Source: Ectocarpus siliculosus (taxonomy: Eukaryota > Sar > Phaeophyceae > Ectocarpales > Ectocarpaceae). Taken from it: DNA of 12,773 bases. Positions within the stretch are counted from its first letter, which is position 1. Each line of letters starts with the position of its first letter. Of the stretch, positions 1-7,600 are shown piece after piece. Location of the stretch: positions 67,141 to 79,913 of the forward strand of contig FN648492.1 of assembly GCA_000310025.1 (NCBI GenBank), given 5' to 3'. Both the position numbers and the translations under genes were made by a program. Under the pieces are notes generated by a model. The model was not told the DNA's origin. It saw nothing but the letters and a program-made list of their open reading frames with translations, and did not search any database.

Positions 1-400
1 TTTTTTTTTTTGTTCCCCGGGTTTAGGGGGGGGGGTTTTTAAAAAAAAAAAAAAACCCCCCCCCCCCCCGGCCCCCCCCAGGGGGCCCCAACACCCCCCA
101 AACCCTTTCCCCCCGGGGGGCCAAAAGGGAAAGCAAACAATTTTTTTCCAAAAACCTTTAAAAAGGGGGGGCCCGGTTTTTAAAATTTTTCCCCTGGGGG
201 GGGTTTTGGGGGGAAAAAAGGGAAGAAAAGCCCCCGGGGCCCGGCCTTGGAAAAGGCCCCCCAAAAAACCCCAAACCTTTTTTTTTTCCCCCCCCCGGGG
301 GGGGAAACCCCCGGGTTTCCGGGGGGGGTTTTAAACCCCCCCCCCCCCCCCCCCCCCCCCCGGTTCCCCAGCCCCAAGTGTTGGGGGCATGTAGAGGGGG
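1..400. other. homopolymer-inflated, low-quality contig end
   Basis: Almost every base in the first 361 positions sits in a homopolymer run, with long blocks of T, G, A and C, ending in a run of about 27 C at 335-361. Inflation fades by about position 400, after which the sequence looks normal. No biological sequence class looks like this across several hundred bases; it resembles the degraded tail of a read or a consensus built from poor base calls at a contig edge. Any open frame crossing it, such as a Gly/Pro-rich minus-strand frame, is meaningless. Confidence 0.85.
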
Positions 401-1278
401 CGGGCACAAAAACACGGCTGGCTGTCGTCGCTGTGCATTGAAATCCGGGGGGAGAATAACTCTTGCGTTTTTTCTTGGTAGGAAGGCCCCGAGCTGTCGG
501 TTTACACGTCGAAAGTAGTATTCCCGCATGTGGATGGATGGTTGTGTGTCCAAGTATCCCGCAAGCCTTGCCGCAGGGTCGCCTGAGCAAAAATCCGGCT
601 TCAGTCCGTGTTCCTTTCCCTTTTGGACGACCCCCGTTCGTTCTTGTTTGTTGCTTCTTCCTTGCCCCCCTTACAACCAAGGCACTACTCGTCCCATCTC
701 TAAAAATCTCTCGGATTTCGTGCCGTGCATCCCGTGAACCCGCGGCTGCATGGGCCGCGGGGGTGTGTGCTGTGCCTTCATCATCGATTGTTTTTGCCTC
801 GAGAGACCAACCACACACAACACGCCCTTGACCTGCGGGGCTGTAGCGCTTAATCCCCCGCTTCTCCACCCCCCTTTTCCCGACCCCTTCCACGGAACAC
901 GCCGTGTACAACCACCCTCTACGGCACGTGGTAGCGGTGTAGCTCCAACGAGCAAGGCAGGCAGGAAGGCAGGCAAGCGGAGTGGTCGGCTGGTTCTCCC
1001 CCCTCTAGATGTACGTGATGATCTTTCGGACAAGCAAGCAAGCAAAAGCGAAGAACGATGATTCCGGCTCCCGTTCCTCAGAACGTTCTCGTGCGTGAAA
1101 GATCAACGCGAACGGGGGGCGACGCAAAAGGCGGAAAAAACCCGCACGCTATGTAGTAGCTTTCCTTTTTGCTCTCCGCCAGGCTGGCCACACTCGAACG
1201 ACGACTTCGCCCTCTCGCACCCCCCCCCGCCACCCCCACCCCCGCCTGGGGGGTCCCGTGCATGCGCCCTTTCCTTAC
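401..1278. other. no supported gene; possible 3' end of gene A
   Basis: GC-rich sequence with short simple motifs: GGCA-type repeats near 955-975, an AAGC repeat near 1030-1045 and C-rich tracts near 1220-1245. It lies downstream of the last confident gene A exon on the minus strand, so it should hold the rest of that gene. One possibility is a tiny terminal exon on the minus strand near 1005-1022. There a pyrimidine-rich tract and an AAAG acceptor precede five codons (IITYI) and a TAG in the right phase. That is weak. I see no domain in any frame here. Confidence 0.4.
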
Positions 1279-1479
1279 CTTGCGCCCTAGCTTGTGCAGC
1301 AGGTTTCGAGCGTAAACACTTCCGCCACCGCCACCGCCGCTGTTCTCGTACACGTGGCCGACTCCACGTACTTTTCTCTTGCCTCTAGCCGCAGCCGTCG
1401 TGGTGCCACCAACACCGGACCCGCCTGGCGGTACCGATACCGACGTGTTCGGGTACGCCATCCTCCTAAGCATGGCCAT
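1279..1479 (-). CDS. gene A, internal exon (unrecognised protein)
   Basis: A 67-codon minus-strand exon that begins MAMLRRMAYP and ends NLLHKLGRK. It is bounded by a CAG acceptor (1480-1482) and by an excellent donor, CGCAAG followed by GTAAGG, at 1278. Both boundaries are phase 0, so it joins in frame to the exon ending at 1844, giving LTPEQ followed by MAMLRRM. The middle is Gly/Ser/Thr-rich with a basic patch (ARGKRKVRG, exon residues 31-39) and a Gly6 run. I do not recognise the family. The ATG at its first codon could be a true start instead, but the phase match favours splicing. The intron's 3' end is a GTTCG pentanucleotide repeat instead of a normal pyrimidine tract. Confidence 0.6.
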
Positions 1480-1485
1480 CTGGTC

Positions 1486-1515
1486 GTTCGGTTCGGTTCG
1501 GTTCGGTTCGGTTCG
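1486..1515. repeat. (GTTCG)6 pentanucleotide microsatellite
   Basis: Six perfect tandem copies of GTTCG on the plus strand. On the minus strand it reads as CGAAC repeats and lies 4 bp before the CAG acceptor of the gene A exon at 1479, where a pyrimidine tract would normally be. Confidence 0.95.
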
Positions 1516-1843
1516 GTCAGCAGGCACAGGTTTAAATAAAAAGCGCGAAAACACTTGACACACTACTGTAGTTCGACAAGTTTCCAAGAGATACCGATCA
1601 CCTCGGAAAAAAACATGAAGCCACCCGAGAAGCAAAGCTCCTTCTCGGTGCTGCTGTCTGCCCTGCCCACTGCTCTGCATACTCAGCGCATTGCATGGAG
1701 CCTACAGCAGTAGAGTAGCTGCTACCAAGAGACGGTAGAAGAATCGAATCGGCTCTCCCAACATGTTCGTCAAACGAATCCATCCGCATCCCTTTTGTTT
1801 CACGGCATGCCCAGCACTTATCCGCCTCTCGTGCATTACGTAC

Positions 1844-1946
1844 CTGTTCGGGAGTGAGTGTCTGGCCTTGGTCTACCTTCCGCCTCAGGAAGTTGGCTAG
1901 TGCCTCATCCTTGTTCGATACGATCTTGCCGCCAGGCCAGGCGATC
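1844..1946 (-). CDS. gene A, upstream exon (unrecognised protein)
   Basis: A minus-strand exon of 34 full codons, with motifs WPGGKIV, DEALANFLRRK and TLTPEQ, ending at a strong donor (GAACAG then GTACGTAATG at 1843). Its acceptor is probably the ACAG at 1947-1950, preceded by a short T-rich stretch, so the first G completes a split codon. The frame also has an ATG at 1960, which would add MNHDR; a stop lies just upstream of that. The exon is charged, probably helical and reads like conserved coding sequence. The run from DEALANFLRRK to TLTPEQ, continued by MAMLRRM from the next exon, looks like one helix-turn-helix-like unit, but I cannot name the family. The intron to the next exon is 364 bp (1480-1843). 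Confidence 0.6.
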
Positions 1947-2165
1947 CTGTCGTGGTTCATGAAAAAGCATCAAGATATGTATGCACGACACAGCAGCAGA
2001 GGCAAGGGGAACCGCGGAATTGGGTGAAGCGGGTGTGGTGTATGTGTGTGTCTTGTGGTATCTAGAGGAACGGCTTGGGAGAAAAAACAGGTGCAACACA
2101 CAGCAGTATAGGATATCACAATATCAGTAAATAGACTGGAGGGAGAACGAGCGAGAGCGAGCGAG

Positions 2166-2168
<3 letters not shown>

Positions 2169-2200
<32 letters not shown>
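2169..2200. repeat. (GA)16 microsatellite
   Basis: Sixteen uninterrupted GA units, preceded by imperfect GAGC repeats. On the minus strand it is a TC tract starting 14 bp after the candidate donor at 2214. Confidence 0.95.
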
Positions 2201-2203
<3 letters not shown>

Positions 2204-2214
2204 GGTACACTTAC

Positions 2215-2263
2215 GTAGACGCGAGTGAGAAACCGGCATACCACACTCCAACACCACAGACAA
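2215..2263 (-). CDS. gene A, possible further upstream exon
   Basis: A 49-nt minus-strand candidate with acceptor GTGACAG (ends at 2264) and a very good donor, GTCTAC followed by GTAAGTG, at 2214. It ends with two bases left over, exactly what the exon starting at 1946 needs, giving about 16 residues including VWYAGFSLAS before IAWPGGK. The donor is followed within a few bases by a pyrimidine-rich TC microsatellite on this strand. The exon is short and lacks any recognisable motif, so splice strength and phase are the only support. Confidence 0.3.
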
Positions 2264-3600
2264 CTGTCACGAGGTTTGGCCGTTCGGTGTCGCTGTTTCG
2301 GACGAGGGGCTTGGAAGGCGGAGAGATGAGGGCAAGACACAGCCAGGAACAAAAGCACATGACCCACAGCAGGCAATTTGTCGTCAACACCTTGGTGATT
2401 CAAGTGGTATGGATAGCTCCAAATAGGCTGAGGGATCTGTCTATGTGCAAGTGGGTGTCCTTCAAAAACACACGCCTCAAGTAGAGAACAACCACATGCA
2501 ACACACCATTTTTTCCATCCCATGTGGGCGTTGGTCCTTACGCCTTTCGGTACAATTCTGGACGCACCAGCCTATGCATATTGACAAAAAAAAAAATGGT
2601 ACTTCGAAGTATCACTATGCAAGATAGAGGAGAGGCCGACGAAGAGAACAAAAACAACACGAAAGGTCACCGGTGTGTGTGCTATAATAGCCATATGTTC
2701 CATCCATTTGGTCACAGAGTCTGGGCGTCGTTACCAATCTCTCTATAGGGGAAATTATTTGGAAAACGTTTTTCGTGTATCGTGTCTGGAAAGTGTGGGC
2801 ATCAATCTGCGTAGTTTTCTGGGGCGAACTGGAAAAGTTTGTACACTTTTTATTCGAGAAGAGTGCAACATTTAACATTGTATTGTATGCATATAATGGA
2901 AGTATGTACAGCAGTGTAGAGTAAGCTGCTTCCGCAAATAACAATAACGCCGGCCGACAGAGCAATGCCATAGATCACACATTCAAGGTGCCTGTGGTAT
3001 GCATACATCCGGGTTGTAAAATCGTAAAAACTGATGAGCGGCGAGATGTTCCGTCAGTTTGTCGGCAGAAATCAGTCCACCGGAGTGTTCATAGGTACCA
3101 TGGGAGCTTGGGAGGGATATACCCCCCCTTGACTATACTCCCAGCTCCTTCAAGATATGTTGTGATTAAACCAATGGTCTCCCGTCCTCCAACACAACAG
3201 AAGCGCCTGAGCATACTGCTGTGCGTGGCAGAACGCCGCGACTTGTTTCTGCGAGGGAAAAGGTCCGGAAAACCGTCCCTTTCACAAAAAATGACAAAAA
3301 ATGGGAATGGCGACAGAGAAGTACCCTCATTCGCACCAAAACAAACAAGCCCCAAGCACTTGCGTGGCTGAATGAAGTACACAATATATTCCGCCCGAGC
3401 GAAAACAGAGGTGAAGGGAGGGGCCGCGAGTGGCACAGCTCCTGATCTCGGCGGCGCGCTCTCTCCGTCCTGATGTGTCTGTAACGGCCGAATGCTGCTC
3501 GAGACAGACAAATGCGGACTCTCTTCTTACCCTCCTCACCTTTTGGGCAACGGCGGCGGCGTGGGTCCTTGCCTCTCCCACGGGTTAGTTCCATCCAGGT
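2264..3600. other. no supported gene; AT-richer spacer with weak coding-like patches
   Basis: From about 2560 to 2990 the composition is clearly more AT-rich than the flanks, with no convincing exon. On the minus strand, 2480-2380 contains a possible exon fragment (IPQPIWSYPYHLNHQ, with an AAG/GTGTTG donor) that might belong to gene A. On the plus strand, about 3190-3445 has two overlapping frames with plausible composition. One contains KKWEWRQRSTLI and ALAWLNEVHNIF; the other contains KRLSILLCVAERRDLFL. They exclude each other and neither shows a known domain, so I call neither. Confidence 0.35.
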
Positions 3601-4146
3601 CCTTGTTGAAAGCTCGCAGGCAAACGGTCTTGGACGGCGCAGTCATGGCAGTCAGGAGATAGAGAAGAGAAGTTGTTGAGTTCTGTGCGTGTCGTCTGGT
3701 CGTGACGTCGTGACCTGTCGACGGGTGCTTCGCGAGGGAAGAGGGGTGTGGCCTTCGGTGGTAGAGCCACGGCGCCCCCGGAAAAAGGTTCTCCAGCCAC
3801 GAAAACGCCTCGAGAACTGCAACCTATTTTGAATTGAGCACCGCCAACACGGAACACGGCACACGGTACCCAACGCTCGCTGCGCACACGCGCCACCGGC
3901 GGTTGAAGGCACCCGAATAGCACACCCTTCAGCTCTGCGAACCCGTACGGGCTCACACCCTAGCCTCTCCAGTGCCAGCAAGCAGCCTACGACAGCAGAG
4001 CATGGAGGCTGGATCCGCTGCTCGTCGTTGGTTCCGATGGCGAGGCAACGACAAGCTCTTCCTGTCGTCCGCTGGCCGAGGTGCTGGCTTGGAGCGGGAC
4101 CTCCACCGAGACGCATGATGTTGGTGGGGAGGAGGAGGAGGGAGGC
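3601..4146. other. 5' flank or upstream exon region of gene B
   Basis: The plus-strand frame of gene B exon 1 stays open upstream to 3964, where a TAG lies at 3961-3963, but it contains no ATG before 4147. A separate ATG at 4002 opens a different frame that stops after about 38 codons. The 5' end of the gene could therefore lie here in an unseen exon. No clear TATA element was seen. Confidence 0.35.
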
Positions 4147-4348
4147 ATGTTGGTAGAGGTTGGTGTTGCACCTCGTCTTGACGCTGGCGAAGGTGAAAAT
4201 GGCGATAACGCCGGGACAGCCTCGCGCGGCGGCGGCGCAGCTCGTCGAGAGGGTAGAAGAGTTGGCGATGGCACGCCCGCAGGTGGTCCAGGTCCAGCTA
4301 CTACCGGTGAACCTCTAAGCGGTGCAGCCCTGCCGGACATGTCTCTAG
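4147..4348 (+). CDS. gene B exon 1 (acidic, disordered lead)
   Basis: The first in-frame ATG is at 4147. The exon encodes a Gly/Glu/Ala-rich stretch with little predicted structure, typical of the N-terminus of nuclear factors. It ends CTCTAG/GTATTT with one base left over, which the next exon's GG completes to Gly. The open frame continues upstream through a GGEEEEGG acidic run, so translation may begin in an earlier exon. Confidence 0.45.
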
Positions 4349-7088
4349 GTATTTTATGTAGTGTATATTGAATTCGTTCATACAGCAGCGCAATGTTCTT
4401 GTTGCCCATCCGTATCGCAAGCAAAATGCAAACGTTGTGCTCCGACTTGATCCTGATGTTGCTTCGCAACCAGTATTTTGTTGACGGCCAGCCCACAACA
4501 ACGGCGCTGTAAACCTTGCCCACTTGAATTCGACCGTGTGCAGCAGGGGAGGTAGCGACCCTTGAGAAAGAAGTAAGGAACCTAGAGTTTCCCAACCTCG
4601 AAGATGGGACCGGCAGCTTTGGGGAGAAAACCATGCACAACGCCGTGAAGATGTTGATGGCCAAGACCGGACGCGGCTTCCGCCTGAAGAGAGAGAACAA
4701 AACGAAGGTGGGGTTGGAGAGTACCCTCCCTCTAGTTGCGGGCAGCGGCAGTACCCCTTCCCTGACGTGCAGAGTGGACTTGCTGTGTTGGTGTGCGGGA
4801 AGGTGCCTGTGGTAGTATTGATGCTGTTGGCTCGGCTTTCGGCTAGGCCCACCGTATTCGTCGTAACAGCGACACGTGGTGCACCCATTTTAAATGTCGA
4901 ACATCCGACAACTGCCGGCATTCCGAATGTGCTGCCGCCGCCTCCCCCAGCTTTGGACAAAAAAGAACGAGGAGGAGGACTCCAGGAGGCGTAACAGATG
5001 GAGCTACGTATCGATCAAGTGCTGCCACGGGGGGAAGCCGAGAAAGCGTCCACGTGTGGAGGATGCGAGCGCTCGCTGCAACTCTAAATCGCGGAAGGTA
5101 TCTACAGTATATTTGTCTGCCTGAGGTGTTCTACGAACCGATTATGAGCAGCCCTCTGGCCAACGTGGTATCTCGGTACGCAGCTATGTAGCATTCCCTT
5201 AGCGCGTCGAGTGACGAGTCAACGGAGGAGGAGTCGAGATGGATATGAGGCTTGCTTCTCTCTGTTGTTGAAGTTGATATTGTTTTGACTCGTCGTGCGA
5301 GGTACAGCAGCAGAGCGCCGATTGAACGTGATCGCTGCACACTACGTGGACGTCTCGGGACACCATTCGCGGTTGTGTCCTCTGCGCTGCTGCGCTGTGG
5401 TCTCCCTCTACAACAGGAACCACTAAAACATGCGAGCGTCGAGCCAACCAAGTAGTTGTGTGTGCGACTATCATAGGACCTTTCTTTTTCCTTTGTTGTT
5501 TTGTTGGTCGCACCGCGGCCGCACCTCTGCGGTGTGATCTCCAATATTCGTCCACAGTGCGCGCGCGATTCTTCGAAGCTTTCAGCCTGCAAGTGTGTTA
5601 ACGTCATTATTTGTAGGAGTTTATGTTGTTGCCTGCTGGTTGCGCACCCTCTGCGCGGTAATTAGTCGAGAAAAGCGCCGAAAAAGGCACGTGGTGATTC
5701 CACTTGTGTATGTATATGCATTTTTTGTGTTGGAGTGTATGGAAAACGCAAAATGGCCATCGCTCTCCACGCGGACAGATATATTTCTCGTGCACCTGCA
5801 CAACACTGTACCGTGGTTGTCCCCTGTGCGAATCCTAGGTGGGTTGCAACTTTCACTTGGGGCTGTGGTGGGCGAGCAACAGTGCGACACCGCGAGTTTC
5901 ACAGGCGAGTTGACTTGCACAAAGTAGTAGAAGGTCGGCAGAGAAGCGGATGCTGCGCGACGACGACGACACAGCAATACCCTCGCCTTGTTGGAGTGTG
6001 CTGAGTTTGGACAGGAGCCAGAGCCGACTCCGCGTTAGCTGCGCGTTGTTGCCTAGGAGCGCCGAGCCCGCTTGTTGTGGACACAAGAGATCATGTGACA
6101 CCGCTTCGCTTCGCTTTTGTCTCCCGATACCCGCTGCGCAGGCAAACCTTTGCCTCGCGCACCATACCCCGACTTCAGGCGGAAAGGAGCACGAGCGCCC
6201 ACGAGCTTTCGACAACGGCAACGGCGTATGCGCAGAGGACATCGAGGAGGAGTCCGACCTTATCCGTCGGCTGCACTTTTCCAACGTCACAACGAAAGAG
6301 ATACACAAGGCTTTGGCGGACATCGGAAAGAAGCTGGGGCCGGCCGGAAAGCAAAAGGTGAGCGGGCGAGCGTATAGCTTTGCGGTAGGTTATATTTGTA
6401 GACGCTACCGAGACGGGGGGGGGGGGGGTTGGGGGGCAAAAGGAGGCGGACGACAGAAAGTATCTAACCGGCACCATTATCGCTAAGAACCGCTCTTGTT
6501 TCGTCACCATGATGTCGTGAGCTTTACCTCTTATCCGGGTAACTGTCTTCGGTTGACGTCGCCCAACGTGTTGGTTGAATACCCTGACCGAGTCCCGTCC
6601 TCTCGGGCGGTGCGTGTTACCGTTACCGTTAGGTGCGAAGCATGAGGCACACGTTCGACGCAGGGCTGACCGCTAAGCCTCCGAGGAGATCGACCCGCGG
6701 AGCAGCTGCGGGGCATCCCGGGCAGGTGCCGCCCGTGGACGATCCCAACCCGATCGCCTTGCCCCACGCCGGCCCCACCAGCGTGTCGGCGTATGAGTAC
6801 GCTCACGACGGCGGCGTCGCCTTGGGGGAGGAGTTGGGCGCCATGTTCGCCCAGCTCACGTCTGTGGCGGCCGTCCAACGCGTCATCGAGAACACCAAGA
6901 ACTTCGCCGAGCACCTACTCGAGGCCGAGAAGAGGTCGCCAACGACTCCAGTCAACGACGAGCCGAGTGCTCACCCCTGGCCGGAGGAGGAGCTTTCTAT
7001 TCCCCCAGCCTACCGCAAGGGGACGCCGGGGGTACGGGGGCGTTGCGGGACCGGGAGGGGACGGGGGGGGAGCAGGGGGAAGGCGTAG
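4147..7088 (+). CDS. gene B: FAR1/WRKY-GCM1-type zinc-finger protein, six exons
   Basis: Modelled exons are 4147-4348, 4547-4707, 4951-5097, 5839-5904, 6142-6357 and 6633-7088: 1248 nt, 415 residues, every junction in phase. Residues 1-68 are an acidic/Gly-rich disordered lead. Residues 69-81 are heptad-like. Residues 85-170 resemble the start of a FAR1 domain (NAVKMLMAKTGRGFRLKREN, then RWSYVSIKCCHGGKPRKRPR). The zinc ligands would be C145 or C146, C173 (VGCNFHL) and H199/H200 (CLAHHTP), a spacing of about 28 then 26 that fits the C-C-H-H pattern of FAR1/WRKY-GCM1 fingers, though HxH is usual and here the two His are adjacent. KPRKRPR may serve as a nuclear signal. Residues 223-264 are helical. 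The C-terminus is Pro-rich then Gly/Arg-rich. There is no transposase catalytic core or SWIM domain, so this is either a domesticated DNA-binding protein or a transposon remnant. The start and the 5839-5904 exon are the least certain parts. Confidence 0.55.
4547..4707 (+). CDS. gene B exon 2 (FAR1 domain start)
   Basis: A stop lies at 4525, so the exon must start between there and 4549. Two tandem acceptors (CAGCAG, 4541-4546) are present, and the second gives the right phase. It encodes a heptad-like EVATLEKEVRNLE, then SFGEKTMHNAVKMLM and TGRGFRLKREN, matching the way FAR1 domains begin (an aromatic-containing lead, an AV helix, then a GF strand). The donor is AACGAAG/GTGGGG. This is one of the clearest coding stretches in the window. 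Confidence 0.65.
4951..5097 (+). CDS. gene B exon 3 (first zinc ligand, basic loop)
   Basis: The acceptor CCTCCCCCAG is pyrimidine-rich and phase 0; the donor is CGGAAG/GTATCT, also phase 0. It encodes a charged linker, RWSYVSIKCCHGGKPRK with the presumed first Cys ligand and the GGK turn typical of FAR1-like fingers, then a basic loop ending SKSRK, where family members usually continue with GC. Confidence 0.65.
5131..5607 (-). CDS. antisense open frame inside gene B intron 3
   Basis: A 158-codon minus-strand frame fills most of the 741-bp gap between gene B exons 3 and 4, which is much longer than that gene's other introns (198-275 bp). It starts MTLTHLQAESFEESRAH and ends YRDTTLARGLLIIGS. 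It has acceptor-like (CTTGCAG) and donor-like (CAGAG/GTGCGG) sites near its start, so parts could be exons. No domain is recognised and the middle is Ser/Arg/Thr-rich, as chance frames often are. It may be a chance frame, a nested antisense gene, or a sign that gene B is mis-joined here. Confidence 0.2.
   Translation of the reverse strand: MTLTHLQAESFEESRAHCGRILEITPQRCGRGATNKTTKEKERSYDSRTHNYLVGSTLACFSGSCCRGRPQRSSAEDTTANGVPRRPRSVQRSRSIGALLLYLARRVKTISTSTTERSKPHIHLDSSSVDSSLDALRECYIAAYRDTTLARGLLIIGS
5839..5904 (+). CDS. gene B exon 4 (second zinc ligand; probable GC donor)
   Basis: A 22-codon exon after acceptor ATCCTAG, phase 0. It encodes VGCNFHLGLWW, which supplies the GC ligand expected straight after SKSRK in exon 3. 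The best donor is CACAG/GCGAGT, a GC-AG type site with otherwise strong consensus. An ordinary GT site three codons earlier (CGA/GTTTCA, exon end 5895) also keeps phase 0. A third option (GT at 5882) would need a different next acceptor at 6179 and would lose the His pair. Confidence 0.45.
6142..6357 (+). CDS. gene B exon 5 (His ligands, helical linker)
   Basis: A strong pyrimidine-rich acceptor (ending GCTGCGCAG at 6141) gives phase 0. The exon opens ANLCLAHHTPTS with the presumed His ligands, then an acidic-to-helical segment (EEESDLIRRLHF, TTKEIHKALADIGKKL), similar in place and style to the helix after the zinc finger in Mutator/FAR1 proteins. The donor is CAAAAG/GTGAGC, phase 0. The frame continues past the donor as a false extension into a poly-G tract. 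Confidence 0.6.
6415..6436. repeat. poly-G tract (G14-TT-G6) in gene B intron 5
   Basis: Fourteen G, TT, then six G, starting 57 bp into the intron at 6358-6632. Such tracts can form G-quadruplexes in the transcript and are prone to length errors in sequencing. Confidence 0.9.
6633..7088 (+). CDS. gene B exon 6 (C-terminal region)
   Basis: The acceptor CCGTTAG at 6632 joins in phase 0. The exon encodes 151 residues with a marked G/C third-position bias, including GEELGAMFAQLTSVAAVQRV and a helix ENTKNFAEHLLEAEKR. It then runs through Pro-rich sequence (PWPEEELSIPPAYRKGTPG) into a short Gly/Arg-rich tail and TAG at 7086. PPAYRKGTPG loosely resembles the P..KGRP motif near the C-terminus of Mutator-derived proteins. 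The G-rich end may hide a sequencing indel or a further intron (a GT with GGTACGG context lies at 7032). Confidence 0.6.
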   Translation: MRSMRHTFDAGLTAKPPRRSTRGAAAGHPGQVPPVDDPNPIALPHAGPTSVSAYEYAHDGGVALGEELGAMFAQLTSVAAVQRVIENTKNFAEHLLEAEKRSPTTPVNDEPSAHPWPEEELSIPPAYRKGTPGVRGRCGTGRGRGGSRGKA

Positions 7089-7600
7089 CCGGGGCCGAGG
7101 GGCAGACCCGAGTGCACAGTCTTCTGCCATCAGTACGGGTCTCAACTGACGACACGGACACCTTCCGTGGCCACAGGTGATTGCCCCCAGGGGGGGAAGG
7201 GGCGGCCGGGGTGGAAGGAACAGGCGAGGGGCGCGCGGGGGTAGTGGGCGGAGACCCGGCTGCTGTTTTGGTGACGGGTACGCCGATCCCCGGTGCTTGG
7301 GTTGCCCTCGTCCCACCCGGAAGCGGGGTCGGGCACCGCCACCGGCGCCGTGCCTTTCCAGACGGCGACACCCGTCGTCAACGGGATGCGCACGCGTCCG
7401 AGGAGGTCTCGGGCGTGCCTCTTGGTTCCCCGAGCAACGTGGACGTTACCGGTGGCGGTGGCGGTGGGGGGGGGTGGGGCGGCTTCGCCACCTTTCCAGG
7501 CGCGGGCCCATCATCATAATCTTCACCTGGAGCAGCAGCAGCTGCAACCGCCGACGCCCCGGCACTCGGGGAACAGTAAAAGACACAAAAAAGTCTACAT
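7089..7600 (+). other. coding-like sequence downstream of gene B, frames broken
   Basis: After the gene B stop, GC-rich third positions continue but shift between frames. Frame with starts at multiples of three: PECTVFCHQYGSQLTTRTP just past the TAG, then stops near 7242 and 7270, then reopening around 7293 with SGTATGAVPFQTATPVVNG and later HLEQQQLQPPTPRHS. The next frame carries SEEVSGVPLGSPSNVDV and a Gly8 run and ends at TAA 7519. Acceptor-like sites lie at 7176 (GGCCACAG) and 7190 (TTGCCCCCAG). This could be extra 3' exons of gene B, a separate decayed gene, or coding sequence with indel errors in the G runs. No single model works, so none is called. Confidence 0.25.

Noticed and set aside
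180-911. 243-codon minus-strand open frame
   Set aside because: It runs into the homopolymer-inflated contig end and is Gly/Pro/Lys low complexity there; no splice-supported or domain-bearing segment.
2116-2523. 135-codon minus-strand frame with Ser-Leu repeats
   Set aside because: The SL repeat is the GA microsatellite. Only short parts (2215-2263, perhaps 2380-2440) have splice support.
3987-4700. 237-codon minus-strand open frame, the longest on that strand in the middle of the window
   Set aside because: It is antisense to gene B exons 1-2. Its C-terminal half is Pro/Ser-rich shadow of the acidic plus-strand exon, while the plus strand has matching splice phases and a recognisable domain.
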